Position numbers and translations under genes: made by a program. A DNA stretch of 62,466 nt from Rhodobiaceae bacterium (GTDB taxonomy: Bacteria > Pseudomonadota > Alphaproteobacteria > Rhizobiales > TMED25), in assembly GCA_002704755.1 (NCBI GenBank), contig PAHC01000011.1, positions 258,491-320,956 on the forward strand, given 5' to 3'. This document shows, piece by piece, positions 52,671-62,357 of this stretch. Under the pieces are notes generated by a model. That model saw only the letters and a program-made list of their open reading frames with translations. It made no database searches and was not told where the DNA came from. The stretch's first letter is position 1. Every line of letters begins with the position of its first letter.

Positions 52671-53527
52671 TGCAGATATTCTCTGATAATATAGATCCAT
52701 TGAGAGCGCAGATCGCACAGTGGAAAAACGATAGAGATATTATAGGATTTGCTCCTACAATGGGTAATCTTCATGATGGACATCTGAGTTTAGTTAGAAA
52801 TTTAAAAAAAAATGGTGCAACAAAGATAATTGTTTCAATTTTTGTTAACCCAAGACAATTCGGCCCAACAGAAGATTTCAATCAATACCCTAGAACATTA
52901 AAAAATGATCTGGAGTTACTTGAAAAAGAAGGGGTTGACCTAGTTTTTTGCCCCGATGTGAATTTAATGTACCCATCTCATATCAGCTCAGAAATAACAA
53001 TTAATAATCCAAAACTAATGAATGACTTATGTGGGGTAAAAAGACCCGGGCATTTTAATGGTGTGCTTTTGGTCGTGAATAAACTATTTAATATATTACG
53101 TCCCGATATTGCAATTTTTGGACAAAAAGATTATCAGCAATTTATTTTAATAAAAAATATGGTTGCAAATCTTTTTATGGAGGTGAATTTGATTTTATCT
53201 CCGATTATTCGTGAGAATAATGGTTTGGCTTTATCTTCAAGAAATAGCTATTTAAGTTATGAGAACAAAATGCTAGCTTCTAAGATATATACCTCATTAC
53301 TAAAAATAAAGGATAACCTTTGTAAAAAAAATAGTGATATTTCACAATCCATTCGAAGAGAAATAGACAGATTAAACTCCATCGGTTTTGAAGTTGAATA
53401 TCTCGAATTAAGAACTCTCAATAATTTAGAAATATGTAATGAATATCAACCGGGGAAAGATAAATATATCCTATTAATTGCATCAAAATTAGGAAGAACA
53501 AGGCTTATTGATAATTTAATCTTATGA
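52670..53527 (+). CDS. panC: Pantothenate synthetase PanC
   Basis: Joins pantoate and beta-alanine with ATP. In 285 residues, PTMGNLHDGHLSLV holds the HIGH-like motif (HDGH), followed by IFVNPRQFGPTEDF, IFGQKDYQQ and the KMSKS-like LALSSRNSYLS. It ends overlapping the convergent ispA by six bases. Confidence 0.97.
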   Translation: MQIFSDNIDPLRAQIAQWKNDRDIIGFAPTMGNLHDGHLSLVRNLKKNGATKIIVSIFVNPRQFGPTEDFNQYPRTLKNDLELLEKEGVDLVFCPDVNLMYPSHISSEITINNPKLMNDLCGVKRPGHFNGVLLVVNKLFNILRPDIAIFGQKDYQQFILIKNMVANLFMEVNLILSPIIRENNGLALSSRNSYLSYENKMLASKIYTSLLKIKDNLCKKNSDISQSIRREIDRLNSIGFEVEYLELRTLNNLEICNEYQPGKDKYILLIASKLGRTRLIDNLIL

Positions 53528-54400
53528 TCTCCTATCAACCAGCTCCTGGCATAAATTAATGAGTCTCTCTGATTTAACACCATAATCATGTAATAAAATT
53601 CGGACATCCTCTAACTTCTGTGCTATTTGTGCCTTTGCTCCATCCACTCCTAGAAATTCTATTAGTGTATATTTATCTTTTTCCTTATCTTTATTAACAT
53701 TTTTACCCGCCTCCGATAAAGTAGACTCTATATCAATAAGATCATCACTAATTTGAAATATTGAACCAAATAAGTCTGCAAATTGGGCAAATATCCTCTG
53801 ATCAGCATCATTTCCTCTAATTATGGGACCTGCAAGACATGCAAATTGAAATAATGCTCCAGTTTTCATTTGTTGCATGTTATTTACCAAATCCATAGAA
53901 GCGGTTGAACTGCTAATTTTTAGATCTAAAATTTGCCCCCCAACCATGCCACCCAAGCCACTGCATTTTCCAAGTTTGTTTACCAAGTTTAGTGCGCATT
54001 CGTTGTCTATTTTATCGCTTGGTATAGCTAGCAATTCAAATGCAAGTGATATTAGTGCATCTCCAACTAATATTGCTGTTGCTTCATCATATTTTTTATG
54101 TAAAGTGAGCTGTCCACGCCTATAGTCATCATCATCCATCGCAGGTAAATCATCATGTATTAACGAATAAGTATGGATACATTCAAGAGCTAATGCTACA
54201 TTGCGTATATCTTTATATGGTAATTCAAAAAGCTTACAAACCTCAACCAGTAATATAGCTCTAATTCTTTTTCCCTTTCCGATAAATATATATTTTATTG
54301 GATCAACTAGCTGCTTAGGATATTCCGATTTATCTAGCAGCTCGATCATATAATTATCTAAATCTGTAATAATTTCGTTATAGTTTTTCAAAACACTCAT
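53522..54400 (-). CDS. ispA: Polyprenyl (farnesyl/geranyl) diphosphate synthase
   Basis: A 292-residue trans-prenyltransferase. The first aspartate-rich motif DDLPAMDDDD and the second DDLIDIES bind Mg-diphosphate, with GKRIRAILL near the start. The length and short-chain features suggest farnesyl diphosphate as product; chain length is inference. It uses the products of the MEP pathway to which ispG nearby belongs. Confidence 0.92.
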   Translation of the reverse strand: MSVLKNYNEIITDLDNYMIELLDKSEYPKQLVDPIKYIFIGKGKRIRAILLVEVCKLFELPYKDIRNVALALECIHTYSLIHDDLPAMDDDDYRRGQLTLHKKYDEATAILVGDALISLAFELLAIPSDKIDNECALNLVNKLGKCSGLGGMVGGQILDLKISSSTASMDLVNNMQQMKTGALFQFACLAGPIIRGNDADQRIFAQFADLFGSIFQISDDLIDIESTLSEAGKNVNKDKEKDKYTLIEFLGVDGAKAQIAQKLEDVRILLHDYGVKSERLINLCQELVDRRS

Positions 54401-54523
54401 TACCGATCCATTGATCTAAATTAATTAAAAAGTTAATTTTAATATATATAAATGATGACAAATAATAAATGAATATGTATATGTAATTAATCTTAATTAA
54501 AATTTATAACGGAGATATTGATT

Positions 54524-54709
54524 ATGGCAGTCCCAAGAAGTAAGGTGACAAAATCAAAAAGAGGTATGCGTAGATCTACTGACTTTCTAAAAGGTGAAGC
54601 ATATGTTGAAGATAAGTCAACAGGCGAACTGCACAGACCGCATCATCTCGACCTAAAAACAGGAATGTATAGGGGAAAACAAATCCTCGAACCTAAAGAA
54701 GAGAAATAG
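54524..54709 (+). CDS. rpmF: 50S ribosomal protein L32
   Basis: A 61-residue protein starting MAVPRSKVTKSKRGMRRS, the L32 N terminus. No zinc-ribbon cysteines remain, as in many proteobacterial forms. The ATG at 54524 is preceded by GGAG at 54511-54514; an in-frame TTG at 54518 is less likely. The plsX-fabH genes that often follow L32 are absent here; sdhB converges four bases later. Confidence 0.96.
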   Translation: MAVPRSKVTKSKRGMRRSTDFLKGEAYVEDKSTGELHRPHHLDLKTGMYRGKQILEPKEEK

Positions 54710-54713
54710 TTGC

Positions 54714-55505
54714 TTAAGCCTGCTTAGTTACTCTTCTTTCAACCATCATCTTTTTAATGCTTGCAATTGCTTTAGCTGGGTTTAACCCTTTTGGACAAGC
54801 TTTTGCGCAGTTCATGATAGTATGACATCGGTAAAGTTTGAAAGGATCTTCCAATTTATCAAGCCTTGCTTCCCGTTCATCATCTCTACTATCAATTATC
54901 CAACGGTATGCTTGAAGTAGAGCTGCTGGACCGAGATATTTATCTGAATTCCACCAATAGCTTGGGCAAGAAGTGGAGCAGCATGCGCACATAATACATT
55001 CATATAGACCATCTAATTGTTCTCTATCTTCTTTTGATTGCAGCCATTCTTCTTTTGGTTCTTCATTTTTTGTATGAAGCCATGGTTCAACAGATCTATG
55101 CTGATCAAAAAAGTTTTTTAGATCTGGCACAAGATCTTTAATAACTTTTTGATGAGGCAATGGGTAAATATTAACTGCACCTTTAATATCTTCAATTGCA
55201 GTTGTACAAGCTAATCTATTCACTCCATCAATGTTCATTGCACAAGATCCACAAACTCCCTCACGGCATGATCGCCTGAAAGTAAGTGATGTGTCTACAT
55301 CACTTTTAATCTTCATTAATGCATCCAAAACCATGGGACCACAATCTTCTGTATCTATGTAGTATGTATCCATTGATGGGTTTTTGTCGTCTTCAGGATT
55401 CCAGCGGTAAACCTTGAATTCACGAGTATTATTTTGATTTTCAGGCTGGGGCCACTTTTTCCCTTCTGTGATTTTAGAATTTCTAGGTAATGCTAATTCA
55501 ACCAT
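54714..55505 (-). CDS. sdhB: Succinate dehydrogenase iron-sulfur subunit
   Basis: A 263-residue protein with all three clusters: [2Fe-2S] at Cys80, Cys85, Cys88 and Cys100; [4Fe-4S] and [3Fe-4S] ligands at Cys170, Cys173, Cys176, Cys180 and Cys227, Cys233, Cys237. It passes electrons from SdhA to ubiquinone. It is the last gene of sdhCDAB. Confidence 0.98.
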   Translation of the reverse strand: MVELALPRNSKITEGKKWPQPENQNNTREFKVYRWNPEDDKNPSMDTYYIDTEDCGPMVLDALMKIKSDVDTSLTFRRSCREGVCGSCAMNIDGVNRLACTTAIEDIKGAVNIYPLPHQKVIKDLVPDLKNFFDQHRSVEPWLHTKNEEPKEEWLQSKEDREQLDGLYECIMCACCSTSCPSYWWNSDKYLGPAALLQAYRWIIDSRDDEREARLDKLEDPFKLYRCHTIMNCAKACPKGLNPAKAIASIKKMMVERRVTKQA

Positions 55506-55514
55506 AATCTTTCC

Positions 55515-57329
55515 TTAATAAACTCTTTCTTTTGGTGGTATATATGAAACTTCATTACTGAGAGTGTATTCATGAACCGGTCGATAATCTATAGTTGTTG
55601 TTCTATTATTGTTATCTATCCAAGCTAGAGTATGCTTCATCCAATTCTTATCATCTCTTTCAGTGAAATCTTCCCTGGCATGTGATCCTCTACTTTCTTT
55701 TCTATTTGCAGCACTTTCAACTGTTACTACTGACTGCACTATTAGATTGTCCCACTCAAGAGCTTCTATTAGATCTGTATTCCATACAAGTGATCTATCA
55801 CTAATCTTAATATCATCTAATCCATGCCATGTTTTATTGATTAGTTTTTGACCTTCTTCTAATACTTCACCCGTTCTAAATACTGCGCAGTTATTTTGCA
55901 TAATTCTTTGCATATCTGATCTAAGTTTTGAAGTTGAGGTAGTACCATCAGCGTATCTGAATTTATCAAGTCTTTCCAATGCATTAACACCAGCATTTGC
56001 AGGAAGCGGTTGTTGATTTGCATTAGGAGTTGTTGTATCAGCTGCTCGTAGCCCTGCAGCTCTTCCAAAAACAACCAAATCAATTAGTGAGTTCGATCCA
56101 AGTCTGTTGGCACCATGTACAGAAACACAAGCTGCCTCACCAATTGCCATTAAACCTTCAACAACACAGTCTGGATCGCCTCCAATTTTAGTCAACACTT
56201 CACCATGGAAATTTGTTGGGATTCCACCCATGTTATAATGAACTGTTGGCAATACAGGGATTGGTTCTTTTGTGACATCGACACCTGAGAATATTTTTGC
56301 TGTTTCTGAAATTCCTGGCAGTCTCTCTGCTAACACCTCTGGTGCTAAGTGCTCTAAGTGCAGGTGAATATGATCTTTATCTTTACCAACTCCTCTGCCT
56401 TCTCTTATTTCGATAGTCATTGACCTTGATACAACGTCTCTACTGGCAAGGTCTTTAGCGGAAGGAGCGTATCTTTCCATGAAACGTTCTCCTTCAGAAT
56501 TAGTTAAATAGCCACCTTCACCGCGAGAACCTTCTGTGATTAAACAACCAGCTCCGTAAATACCAGTTGGATGGAATTGAACAAACTCCATATCTTGTAG
56601 TGGTAATCCAGCCCTCAAAACCATTGCATTACCATCTCCTGTACATGAGTGAGCTGATGTTGCCGAAAAATATGCACGACCATAACCACCAGTGGCAAGA
56701 ATGGTCTTCTGAGCTTGGAATCGATGGAGTGTTCCGTCTTCTAGACATAAGGCCACAACACCAAGACAAGTACCCTCATCATCCATAATTAAGTCAATTG
56801 CGAAATATTCAATAAAAAACTCGGCTGAATGACTTATTGCTTTCCCATATAAAGTATGAAGCATTGCATGCCCAGTTCTATCAGCTGCAGCGCATGTTCT
56901 TTGGGCAATGCCTTCCCCATTATGAGTTGTCATACCGCCAAATGGTCTTTGATAAATTTTACCATCTTCACGTCTACTAAATGGTAATCCAAAATGTTCT
57001 AACTCATATACAGCCTGCGGTGCTTCTTTACATAAATATTCTATTGCATCTTGGTCACCAAGCCAATCTGCTCCTTTTACAGTATCATACATATGCCATT
57101 TCCAATCATCTTCACCCATGTTACCCAAAGCAGCAGCAACTCCACCTTGAGCCGCAACAGTATGGCTCCTTGTTGGAAATAATTTTGTTACACAGGCAGT
57201 TTTTAATCCAGCTTGTGAGCAACCAAGAGTAGCTCGAAGACCTGCACCACCAGCTCCAACAACAACTACATCATATGTATGGTCTATAAATGTGTATTCC
57301 CTACCGTTTATGTTGTGTGTATTTGACAT
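55515..57329 (-). CDS. sdhA: Succinate dehydrogenase flavoprotein subunit
   Basis: A 604-residue flavoprotein. The FAD loop is GAGGAG (25-30) and FAD is linked covalently to His56 in SHTVAAQGG. Substrate-binding residues appear in HPTGIYGAG and RLGSNSLIDL. It oxidises succinate to fumarate at the inner membrane. It is nine bases upstream of sdhB. Confidence 0.99.
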   Translation of the reverse strand: MSNTHNINGREYTFIDHTYDVVVVGAGGAGLRATLGCSQAGLKTACVTKLFPTRSHTVAAQGGVAAALGNMGEDDWKWHMYDTVKGADWLGDQDAIEYLCKEAPQAVYELEHFGLPFSRREDGKIYQRPFGGMTTHNGEGIAQRTCAAADRTGHAMLHTLYGKAISHSAEFFIEYFAIDLIMDDEGTCLGVVALCLEDGTLHRFQAQKTILATGGYGRAYFSATSAHSCTGDGNAMVLRAGLPLQDMEFVQFHPTGIYGAGCLITEGSRGEGGYLTNSEGERFMERYAPSAKDLASRDVVSRSMTIEIREGRGVGKDKDHIHLHLEHLAPEVLAERLPGISETAKIFSGVDVTKEPIPVLPTVHYNMGGIPTNFHGEVLTKIGGDPDCVVEGLMAIGEAACVSVHGANRLGSNSLIDLVVFGRAAGLRAADTTTPNANQQPLPANAGVNALERLDKFRYADGTTSTSKLRSDMQRIMQNNCAVFRTGEVLEEGQKLINKTWHGLDDIKISDRSLVWNTDLIEALEWDNLIVQSVVTVESAANRKESRGSHAREDFTERDDKNWMKHTLAWIDNNNRTTTIDYRPVHEYTLSNEVSYIPPKERVY

Positions 57330-57362
57330 TCTTTATAAATTCCTTTTTCTAGAAGCATTCAT

Positions 57363-57689
57363 CTATATGGTTATCACTGAATATATTGACCCTATAATAA
57401 CGATTGATACAAGTATATTGTTCAATAAAAGTGCCATTTTTAGATTATAAGCTCCGTGAATATAATCCTCAATAATCATCTGCATTCCTAATTTCATGTG
57501 ATATGAAAAATTTATTATAAGGATTATGGTTAGTAAAGTTATATGAGGTTTTTGAAATAGACTTGAAACTTCCATATAAGACAGGCTTGGTATTGTAAAA
57601 ATTAAATAAAGAAGGAAAACAGATAGAGGAATGTTTAATACTGCTGTAATTCTTTGATATATAAAATGCCTTGTTGGTGATTTACTCAT
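57363..57689 (-). CDS. sdhD: Succinate dehydrogenase membrane anchor subunit SdhD
   Basis: A 108-residue protein with three helices. YQRITAVLNIPLSVFLL opens it, and the haem-ligand histidine lies in SYHMKLGMQMIIEDYIHG. It follows sdhC by 12 bases and precedes sdhA by 33. Confidence 0.93.
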   Translation of the reverse strand: MSKSPTRHFIYQRITAVLNIPLSVFLLYLIFTIPSLSYMEVSSLFQKPHITLLTIILIINFSYHMKLGMQMIIEDYIHGAYNLKMALLLNNILVSIVIIGSIYSVITI

Positions 57690-57701
57690 TGAAATATACC
57701 C

Positions 57702-58076
57702 TTATAAAATATAGTAAAGTGACCAATAAATTACTGTAAGAGCTATTCCCCCTAATAAGCTTATAGTAGCTAATTTATCGACTGTTTTAACTTCGAAACC
57801 CTTTACGATATCCCATAGAAAGTGCCTCAGCCCTCCTAGCATATGATGAAATATAGCCCATGTTATGCCAAGCATAACTAGTTTCCCAATCCATGTGTTT
57901 ATAATTAACGAAAATATTTCATAACCCGAAGCTCCAATTGAGAGTGAAATAAGAAAAAAAAGAAATATCAACATTGAAAAATATAATGCTGCACCAGTAA
58001 TTCTATGCGCAATGGACATTAATAAGCTAAGTTTAAATTTGTATATTGATAAATGTGGAGATAGAGGATTATTCAT
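57702..58076 (-). CDS. sdhC: Succinate dehydrogenase cytochrome b556 subunit SdhC
   Basis: A 124-residue three-helix protein. NPLSPHLSIYKFKLSLLMSIAHRITGA carries the quinone-site Ser and Arg, and FHHMLGGLRHFLWD holds the haem histidine. It opens the sdhCDAB operon. asd follows upstream on the same strand after 78 bases. Confidence 0.95.
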   Translation of the reverse strand: MNNPLSPHLSIYKFKLSLLMSIAHRITGAALYFSMLIFLFFLISLSIGASGYEIFSLIINTWIGKLVMLGITWAIFHHMLGGLRHFLWDIVKGFEVKTVDKLATISLLGGIALTVIYWSLYYIL

Positions 58077-58154
58077 AAGTATTACAATACTGTTATAGTT
58101 GACTTGTTATAGTTATAATTATTCTCATATAAAATTCCATTAAAATATGAAAAA

Positions 58155-59171
58155 TTAACCCATTAATTTTTTATTTATTAGCAGTTCTGCAATTTGAACA
58201 GCATTTAAAGCAGCTCCTTTACGAAGGTTATCTGATACAACCCACATACTTAATCCATTTTTAACAGTTGAGTCAACACGAACCCTACTTACGAATGTTG
58301 CATACTCTCCGACACATTCCAGTGGAGTAATATATTTTTCATCTTCAGGATCATCCACAAGCATGACACCCGGCGCTTTTCTAAGAATAGATCTGGCTTT
58401 TTCAGGACTTATAGATTTTTCAAACTCAATATTGACAGCCTCAGAGTGACCAACAAAAACTGGCACTCTTACACAAGTAGCTGTTAATTTAATATTTTTA
58501 TCTACTATTTTTTTTGTCTCGGATAGCATCTTCCACTCTTCTTTTGTGTAACCATCATCCATAAATACATCAATATGCGGTATTACATTAAAAGCTATTT
58601 GACGTGTAAAATTTTCGGGCTCTGGCGCCTGATTAACAAAGACCCCCTTAGTCTGATTAAATAATTCTTCCATCGCTGCATTTCCAGCCCCAGAGACAGA
58701 TTGGTAAGTGGATACAACCACACGAGTTATTTTTGCTATATCGTGGAGAGGTTTTAAAACAACCACAAGTTGTGCAGTTGAACAATTTGGATTAGCTATG
58801 ATCCCTCTTTTTTTAAAATCTTTAATTGCATCTGGATTAACCTCTGGGACAATTAGTGGTACATCATCATGATACCTCCAAAATGATGAGTTATCTATAA
58901 CTACTGTGCCAGATTTGGCAGCAATTGGTCCATATTTTTCTGATATTTTTGATCCTGCTGAGAAGAGTGCAATATCTGTTCCACTAAAATTATATGTCTC
59001 TAAATCTCTTACTTTAAGAAGTTTGTCCCCATAGGAAAGTTCTCGTCCAATTGATTTTCTTGATGCAAGTGCAACTACTTCTTCACAAGGAAACATTCTC
59101 TCATCAAGAATATTCAGTATCTCCCTACCAACGTTACCAGTTGCACCAACGACTGCTATTTTTAAACCCAT
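58155..59171 (-). CDS. asd: Aspartate-semialdehyde dehydrogenase
   Basis: A 338-residue enzyme reducing aspartyl phosphate for lysine, threonine and methionine synthesis. GATGNVGREIL binds NADP, the catalytic cysteine is in IANPNCSTAQL, and VPVFVGHSEAVNIE holds the catalytic His. It lies ten bases after leuB in the common leuCDB-asd order. Confidence 0.97.
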   Translation of the reverse strand: MGLKIAVVGATGNVGREILNILDERMFPCEEVVALASRKSIGRELSYGDKLLKVRDLETYNFSGTDIALFSAGSKISEKYGPIAAKSGTVVIDNSSFWRYHDDVPLIVPEVNPDAIKDFKKRGIIANPNCSTAQLVVVLKPLHDIAKITRVVVSTYQSVSGAGNAAMEELFNQTKGVFVNQAPEPENFTRQIAFNVIPHIDVFMDDGYTKEEWKMLSETKKIVDKNIKLTATCVRVPVFVGHSEAVNIEFEKSISPEKARSILRKAPGVMLVDDPEDEKYITPLECVGEYATFVSRVRVDSTVKNGLSMWVVSDNLRKGAALNAVQIAELLINKKLMG

Positions 59172-59181
59172 ATTAATTAAC

Positions 59182-60291
59182 TCAGCTTCTTGAATTCATT
59201 TCAGATATGATTACGTCAGTAATCTGTTGAGTTCCAACTTTTTTCATTCCATCCTGCATAATATCTGGTGTCCTGATTCCAGTATCAAGTGCCGCAGATA
59301 TTGAGTCCTCTATTAATTTTGCTTCTTCAGTTAAATTAAAAGAATATCTTAATGCCATAGCAAATGATGCAATTTCAGCAATTGGATTTGAAATACCTTG
59401 TCCCGCTATATCAGGGGCTGATCCATGAACTGGTTCATACATTGCATTCCTTTTTCCGGTTGTTTCATTAACAGCACCGAGTGATGCAGATGGAAGCATC
59501 CCCATTGATCCAGTAAGCATGGCTGCCTCATCAGACAAAATATCACCAAAAAGATTATCTGCTACGATAAGGTCAAATTGTTTTGGTTTTCGAACAAGTT
59601 GCATAGCGCATGCGTCGGCTAGAATATGTTCTAATTCCATGTCTGGGTATTCATTTTTATGCACCTCAGATACAACCCTGTTCCAAAACACACCTGAGAT
59701 CATTACATTTCTTTTCTCTGTCGATGTAACTTTACCTTTTCTTGTTTTGGCAAGTTCAAAAGCTACACGCGCAATCCTTTGCACTTCACTTGTTGTATAG
59801 ATTTGAGTGTCTATTGCTTTCTGTTGTCCATCTGGTAAATCTGTAATTTCTTTTGGTTCACCAAAATAAACACCACCTGTCAGTTCTCTTAGGATTAATA
59901 TATCCAAGCCTTCAACCAGCTCTCTTTTTAAACTTGATGCATCAGCAAGGGCTTTGTAGCAAATCGCTGGTCGCAGATTCGCAAATAGGTCTAATTCTTT
60001 TCTTAATCTCAATAAACCTGCTTCTGGTCTTACTTCGAATGGTACATTATCCCATTTTGGACCACCAACTGCTCCAAAAATAACAGCATCAGATTTATGT
60101 GCAAGATCCATAGCAGCATCAGAAATTGCTGCTCCATGAGCATCATATGCCGATCCACCAACTAAATCTTTTTCTATCTCAAATTTAGAGTCCGTATTTT
60201 TATTGAACCAATCTATGACTCGCTCGACCTCATTGACAACTTCTGGCCCAATGCCATCGCCTGGTAACATTAATAAATTATATGAACTCAT
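59182..60291 (-). CDS. leuB: 3-isopropylmalate dehydrogenase
   Basis: A 369-residue NAD-dependent oxidative decarboxylase of leucine synthesis. LPGDGIGPEV opens it, LRELTGGVYFGEPKE and DNLFGDILSDEA are the substrate and metal motifs, and PVHGSAPDIAGQGISNP the nucleotide site. It lies between leuD and asd. Confidence 0.97.
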   Translation of the reverse strand: MSSYNLLMLPGDGIGPEVVNEVERVIDWFNKNTDSKFEIEKDLVGGSAYDAHGAAISDAAMDLAHKSDAVIFGAVGGPKWDNVPFEVRPEAGLLRLRKELDLFANLRPAICYKALADASSLKRELVEGLDILILRELTGGVYFGEPKEITDLPDGQQKAIDTQIYTTSEVQRIARVAFELAKTRKGKVTSTEKRNVMISGVFWNRVVSEVHKNEYPDMELEHILADACAMQLVRKPKQFDLIVADNLFGDILSDEAAMLTGSMGMLPSASLGAVNETTGKRNAMYEPVHGSAPDIAGQGISNPIAEIASFAMALRYSFNLTEEAKLIEDSISAALDTGIRTPDIMQDGMKKVGTQQITDVIISEMNSRS

Positions 60292-60332
60292 ATTATCCTC
60301 TTAATTATTTAGATTTATTTTAGCTTTATTAT

Positions 60333-60938
60333 CTACAGCCAAGGTCTTTGACTTTTGACATCATCTTCAAAATTCTTAATGTCTGCATTTTTCTCTAATG
60401 TAAGAGCAATATCATCAAGACCATTCAAGAGACAATGTTTTAAAAACTTATCAATTTTAAAATTGATAACATTACCATCTGATGTTGTGATTTCCTGGCT
60501 TTCAAGGTCTACCGTTAGAGTCGCATTTGAACCTCTCTCAGTTTCTTCCATCAACAAACTAACTTCTTTTTCATCAAGAACGATCGGAAGCATTCCATTC
60601 TTAAAGCAGTTATTGTAAAATATATCTGCAAAAGATGTTGAGATGACAACCTTTATCCCATAATCAAGTAAAGCCCATGGCGCATGTTCCCTACTTGATC
60701 CACAGCCAAAATTATCACCAGCAACTAATATTTTCGCATTCCTATATTGTGATTTATTGAGAACAAAGTCCTTATTCTCTGATCCATCATCGTTATAACG
60801 AAGCTCGGAAAAAAGACCTTTACCAAGCCCTGTCCTTTGGATTGTCTTTAAATATTGTTTAGGGATTATCTTATCCGTATCAATATTTATATCAGGTAAT
60901 GGCGCAGCAACTGCCGTCAAATTTTTGAATTTTTCCAT
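60333..60938 (-). CDS. leuD: 3-isopropylmalate dehydratase small subunit
   Basis: A 201-residue swivel-domain subunit. LPDINIDTDKIIPKQYLK and GDNFGCGSSREHAPWAL are the family signatures. It pairs with LeuC, nine bases upstream, to isomerise isopropylmalate. Confidence 0.97.
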   Translation of the reverse strand: MEKFKNLTAVAAPLPDINIDTDKIIPKQYLKTIQRTGLGKGLFSELRYNDDGSENKDFVLNKSQYRNAKILVAGDNFGCGSSREHAPWALLDYGIKVVISTSFADIFYNNCFKNGMLPIVLDEKEVSLLMEETERGSNATLTVDLESQEITTSDGNVINFKIDKFLKHCLLNGLDDIALTLEKNADIKNFEDDVKSQRPWL

Positions 60939-60947
60939 CTTAATTTC

Positions 60948-62357
60948 CTATTTTGTAAATTCTCTAACGTCAACAAAATGACCAGCTATTGCAGCTGCAG
61001 CAGCCATTGCCGGTGAAACGAGGTGTGTTCTTCCTCTAAATCCCTGTCTCCCTTCAAAATTTCTGTTTGAAGTAGAGGCGCATCTTTGTCCAGGTAATAA
61101 TTTATCAGGGTTCATTGCTAGGCACATAGAACAACCAGGCTCTCTCCACTCAAAACCTGCTGCCATAAATATTTTATCTAATCCTTCACTGATTGCTTGC
61201 TCCTTAACTAGACCTGATCCAGGAACAATCATAGCGTTTAAATTTTCATTTACGTGATGTCCTTCAACAACCTTTGCAACTTCTCTCAAGTCCTCAATGC
61301 GCCCATTTGTACATGAGCCAATAAATACTACATCCAGTTTAATATCTTTTATTTTTGTGCCTGGAACGAGATCCATATATTTAAGAGCACTTCTCTTTGT
61401 TTCTTTTCTGCTTTCATCATCAATAATATCAGGATTGGGTACTTCACCATTAATTGAAACAACATCTTCCGGACTTGTTCCCCAGGTAACAACTGGAGGT
61501 AGCTTGGCTGCATCCAGATACACTTCCCTATCAAAATATGCATCTTTATCTGAATTTAGAGCATTCCAATATTCAACAGCACGCTCAAATTCTTCACTCT
61601 TTGGCGCTCTTGGTCTATCTTTGATATATGCAAAGGTCTTTTCATCAGGTCCGATTAGCCCAGCTCGTGCCCCCCCTTCAATTGACATATTGCAAACTGT
61701 CATTCTTCCTTCCACAGATAAATCAGAAATAGCTTTTCCAGTATATTCAATGACTGAACCTGTGCCACCCCCAGCTCCAATTTCACCTATTATTGATAAA
61801 ATTATATCTTTTGCAGTTACACCTTTTGGTGCTGTACCACCAACGTTAACTTTAAAATTCTTAGCTTTTCTTTGTATAAGAGTTTGTGTAGCAAGAATAT
61901 GTTCCACCTCTGATGTACCAATACCCATTGCCAACGCGCCAAAAGCACCATGTGTTGATGTATGACTGTCCCCACACATAATTGTTGTTCCAGGAAGAGT
62001 AAAACCTTGTTCAGGACCCACAACATGAACAATCCCTTGGCGAAGATCTAATTCATTAAAATACTCTATGCCAAATTCACTACAATTTTTTTCTAGTGTT
62101 TCAACTTGGATACGTGATTCTGCATCCGAGATACCATTTTTTCTATCCGTTGTTGGCACATTATGATCCACCACGGCAAGTGTTTTTTCAGGACAACGAA
62201 CTTTTCTATTTGTCATCCTCAAACCCTCAAAAGCTTGTGGTGAAGTAACTTCGTGCACTAGATGTCTATCAATATATATAAGTGATGTACCATCATCATT
62301 AGTATTTATTAAATGATCATCCCAGATTTTATCATAAATAGTTTTTGATCTACTCAT
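60948..62357 (-). CDS. leuC: 3-isopropylmalate dehydratase large subunit
   Basis: A 469-residue [4Fe-4S] enzyme. Cluster cysteines lie in FIGSCTNGR and GCSMCLAMN, and GDSHTSTHGAFGALAMGIGTSEVE is the family motif. It is the first gene of a leftward run leuC-leuD-leuB-asd-sdhCDAB. Only about 110 bases upstream are visible; no clear promoter or leucine-rich leader peptide is seen in them. Confidence 0.98.
   Translation of the reverse strand: MSRSKTIYDKIWDDHLINTNDDGTSLIYIDRHLVHEVTSPQAFEGLRMTNRKVRCPEKTLAVVDHNVPTTDRKNGISDAESRIQVETLEKNCSEFGIEYFNELDLRQGIVHVVGPEQGFTLPGTTIMCGDSHTSTHGAFGALAMGIGTSEVEHILATQTLIQRKAKNFKVNVGGTAPKGVTAKDIILSIIGEIGAGGGTGSVIEYTGKAISDLSVEGRMTVCNMSIEGGARAGLIGPDEKTFAYIKDRPRAPKSEEFERAVEYWNALNSDKDAYFDREVYLDAAKLPPVVTWGTSPEDVVSINGEVPNPDIIDDESRKETKRSALKYMDLVPGTKIKDIKLDVVFIGSCTNGRIEDLREVAKVVEGHHVNENLNAMIVPGSGLVKEQAISEGLDKIFMAAGFEWREPGCSMCLAMNPDKLLPGQRCASTSNRNFEGRQGFRGRTHLVSPAMAAAAAIAGHFVDVREFTK

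Noticed and set aside
61297..61965. A 222-codon plus-strand ORF opposite leuC.
   Set aside because: It is the antisense shadow of the highly conserved leuC; its length follows from leuC codon use.
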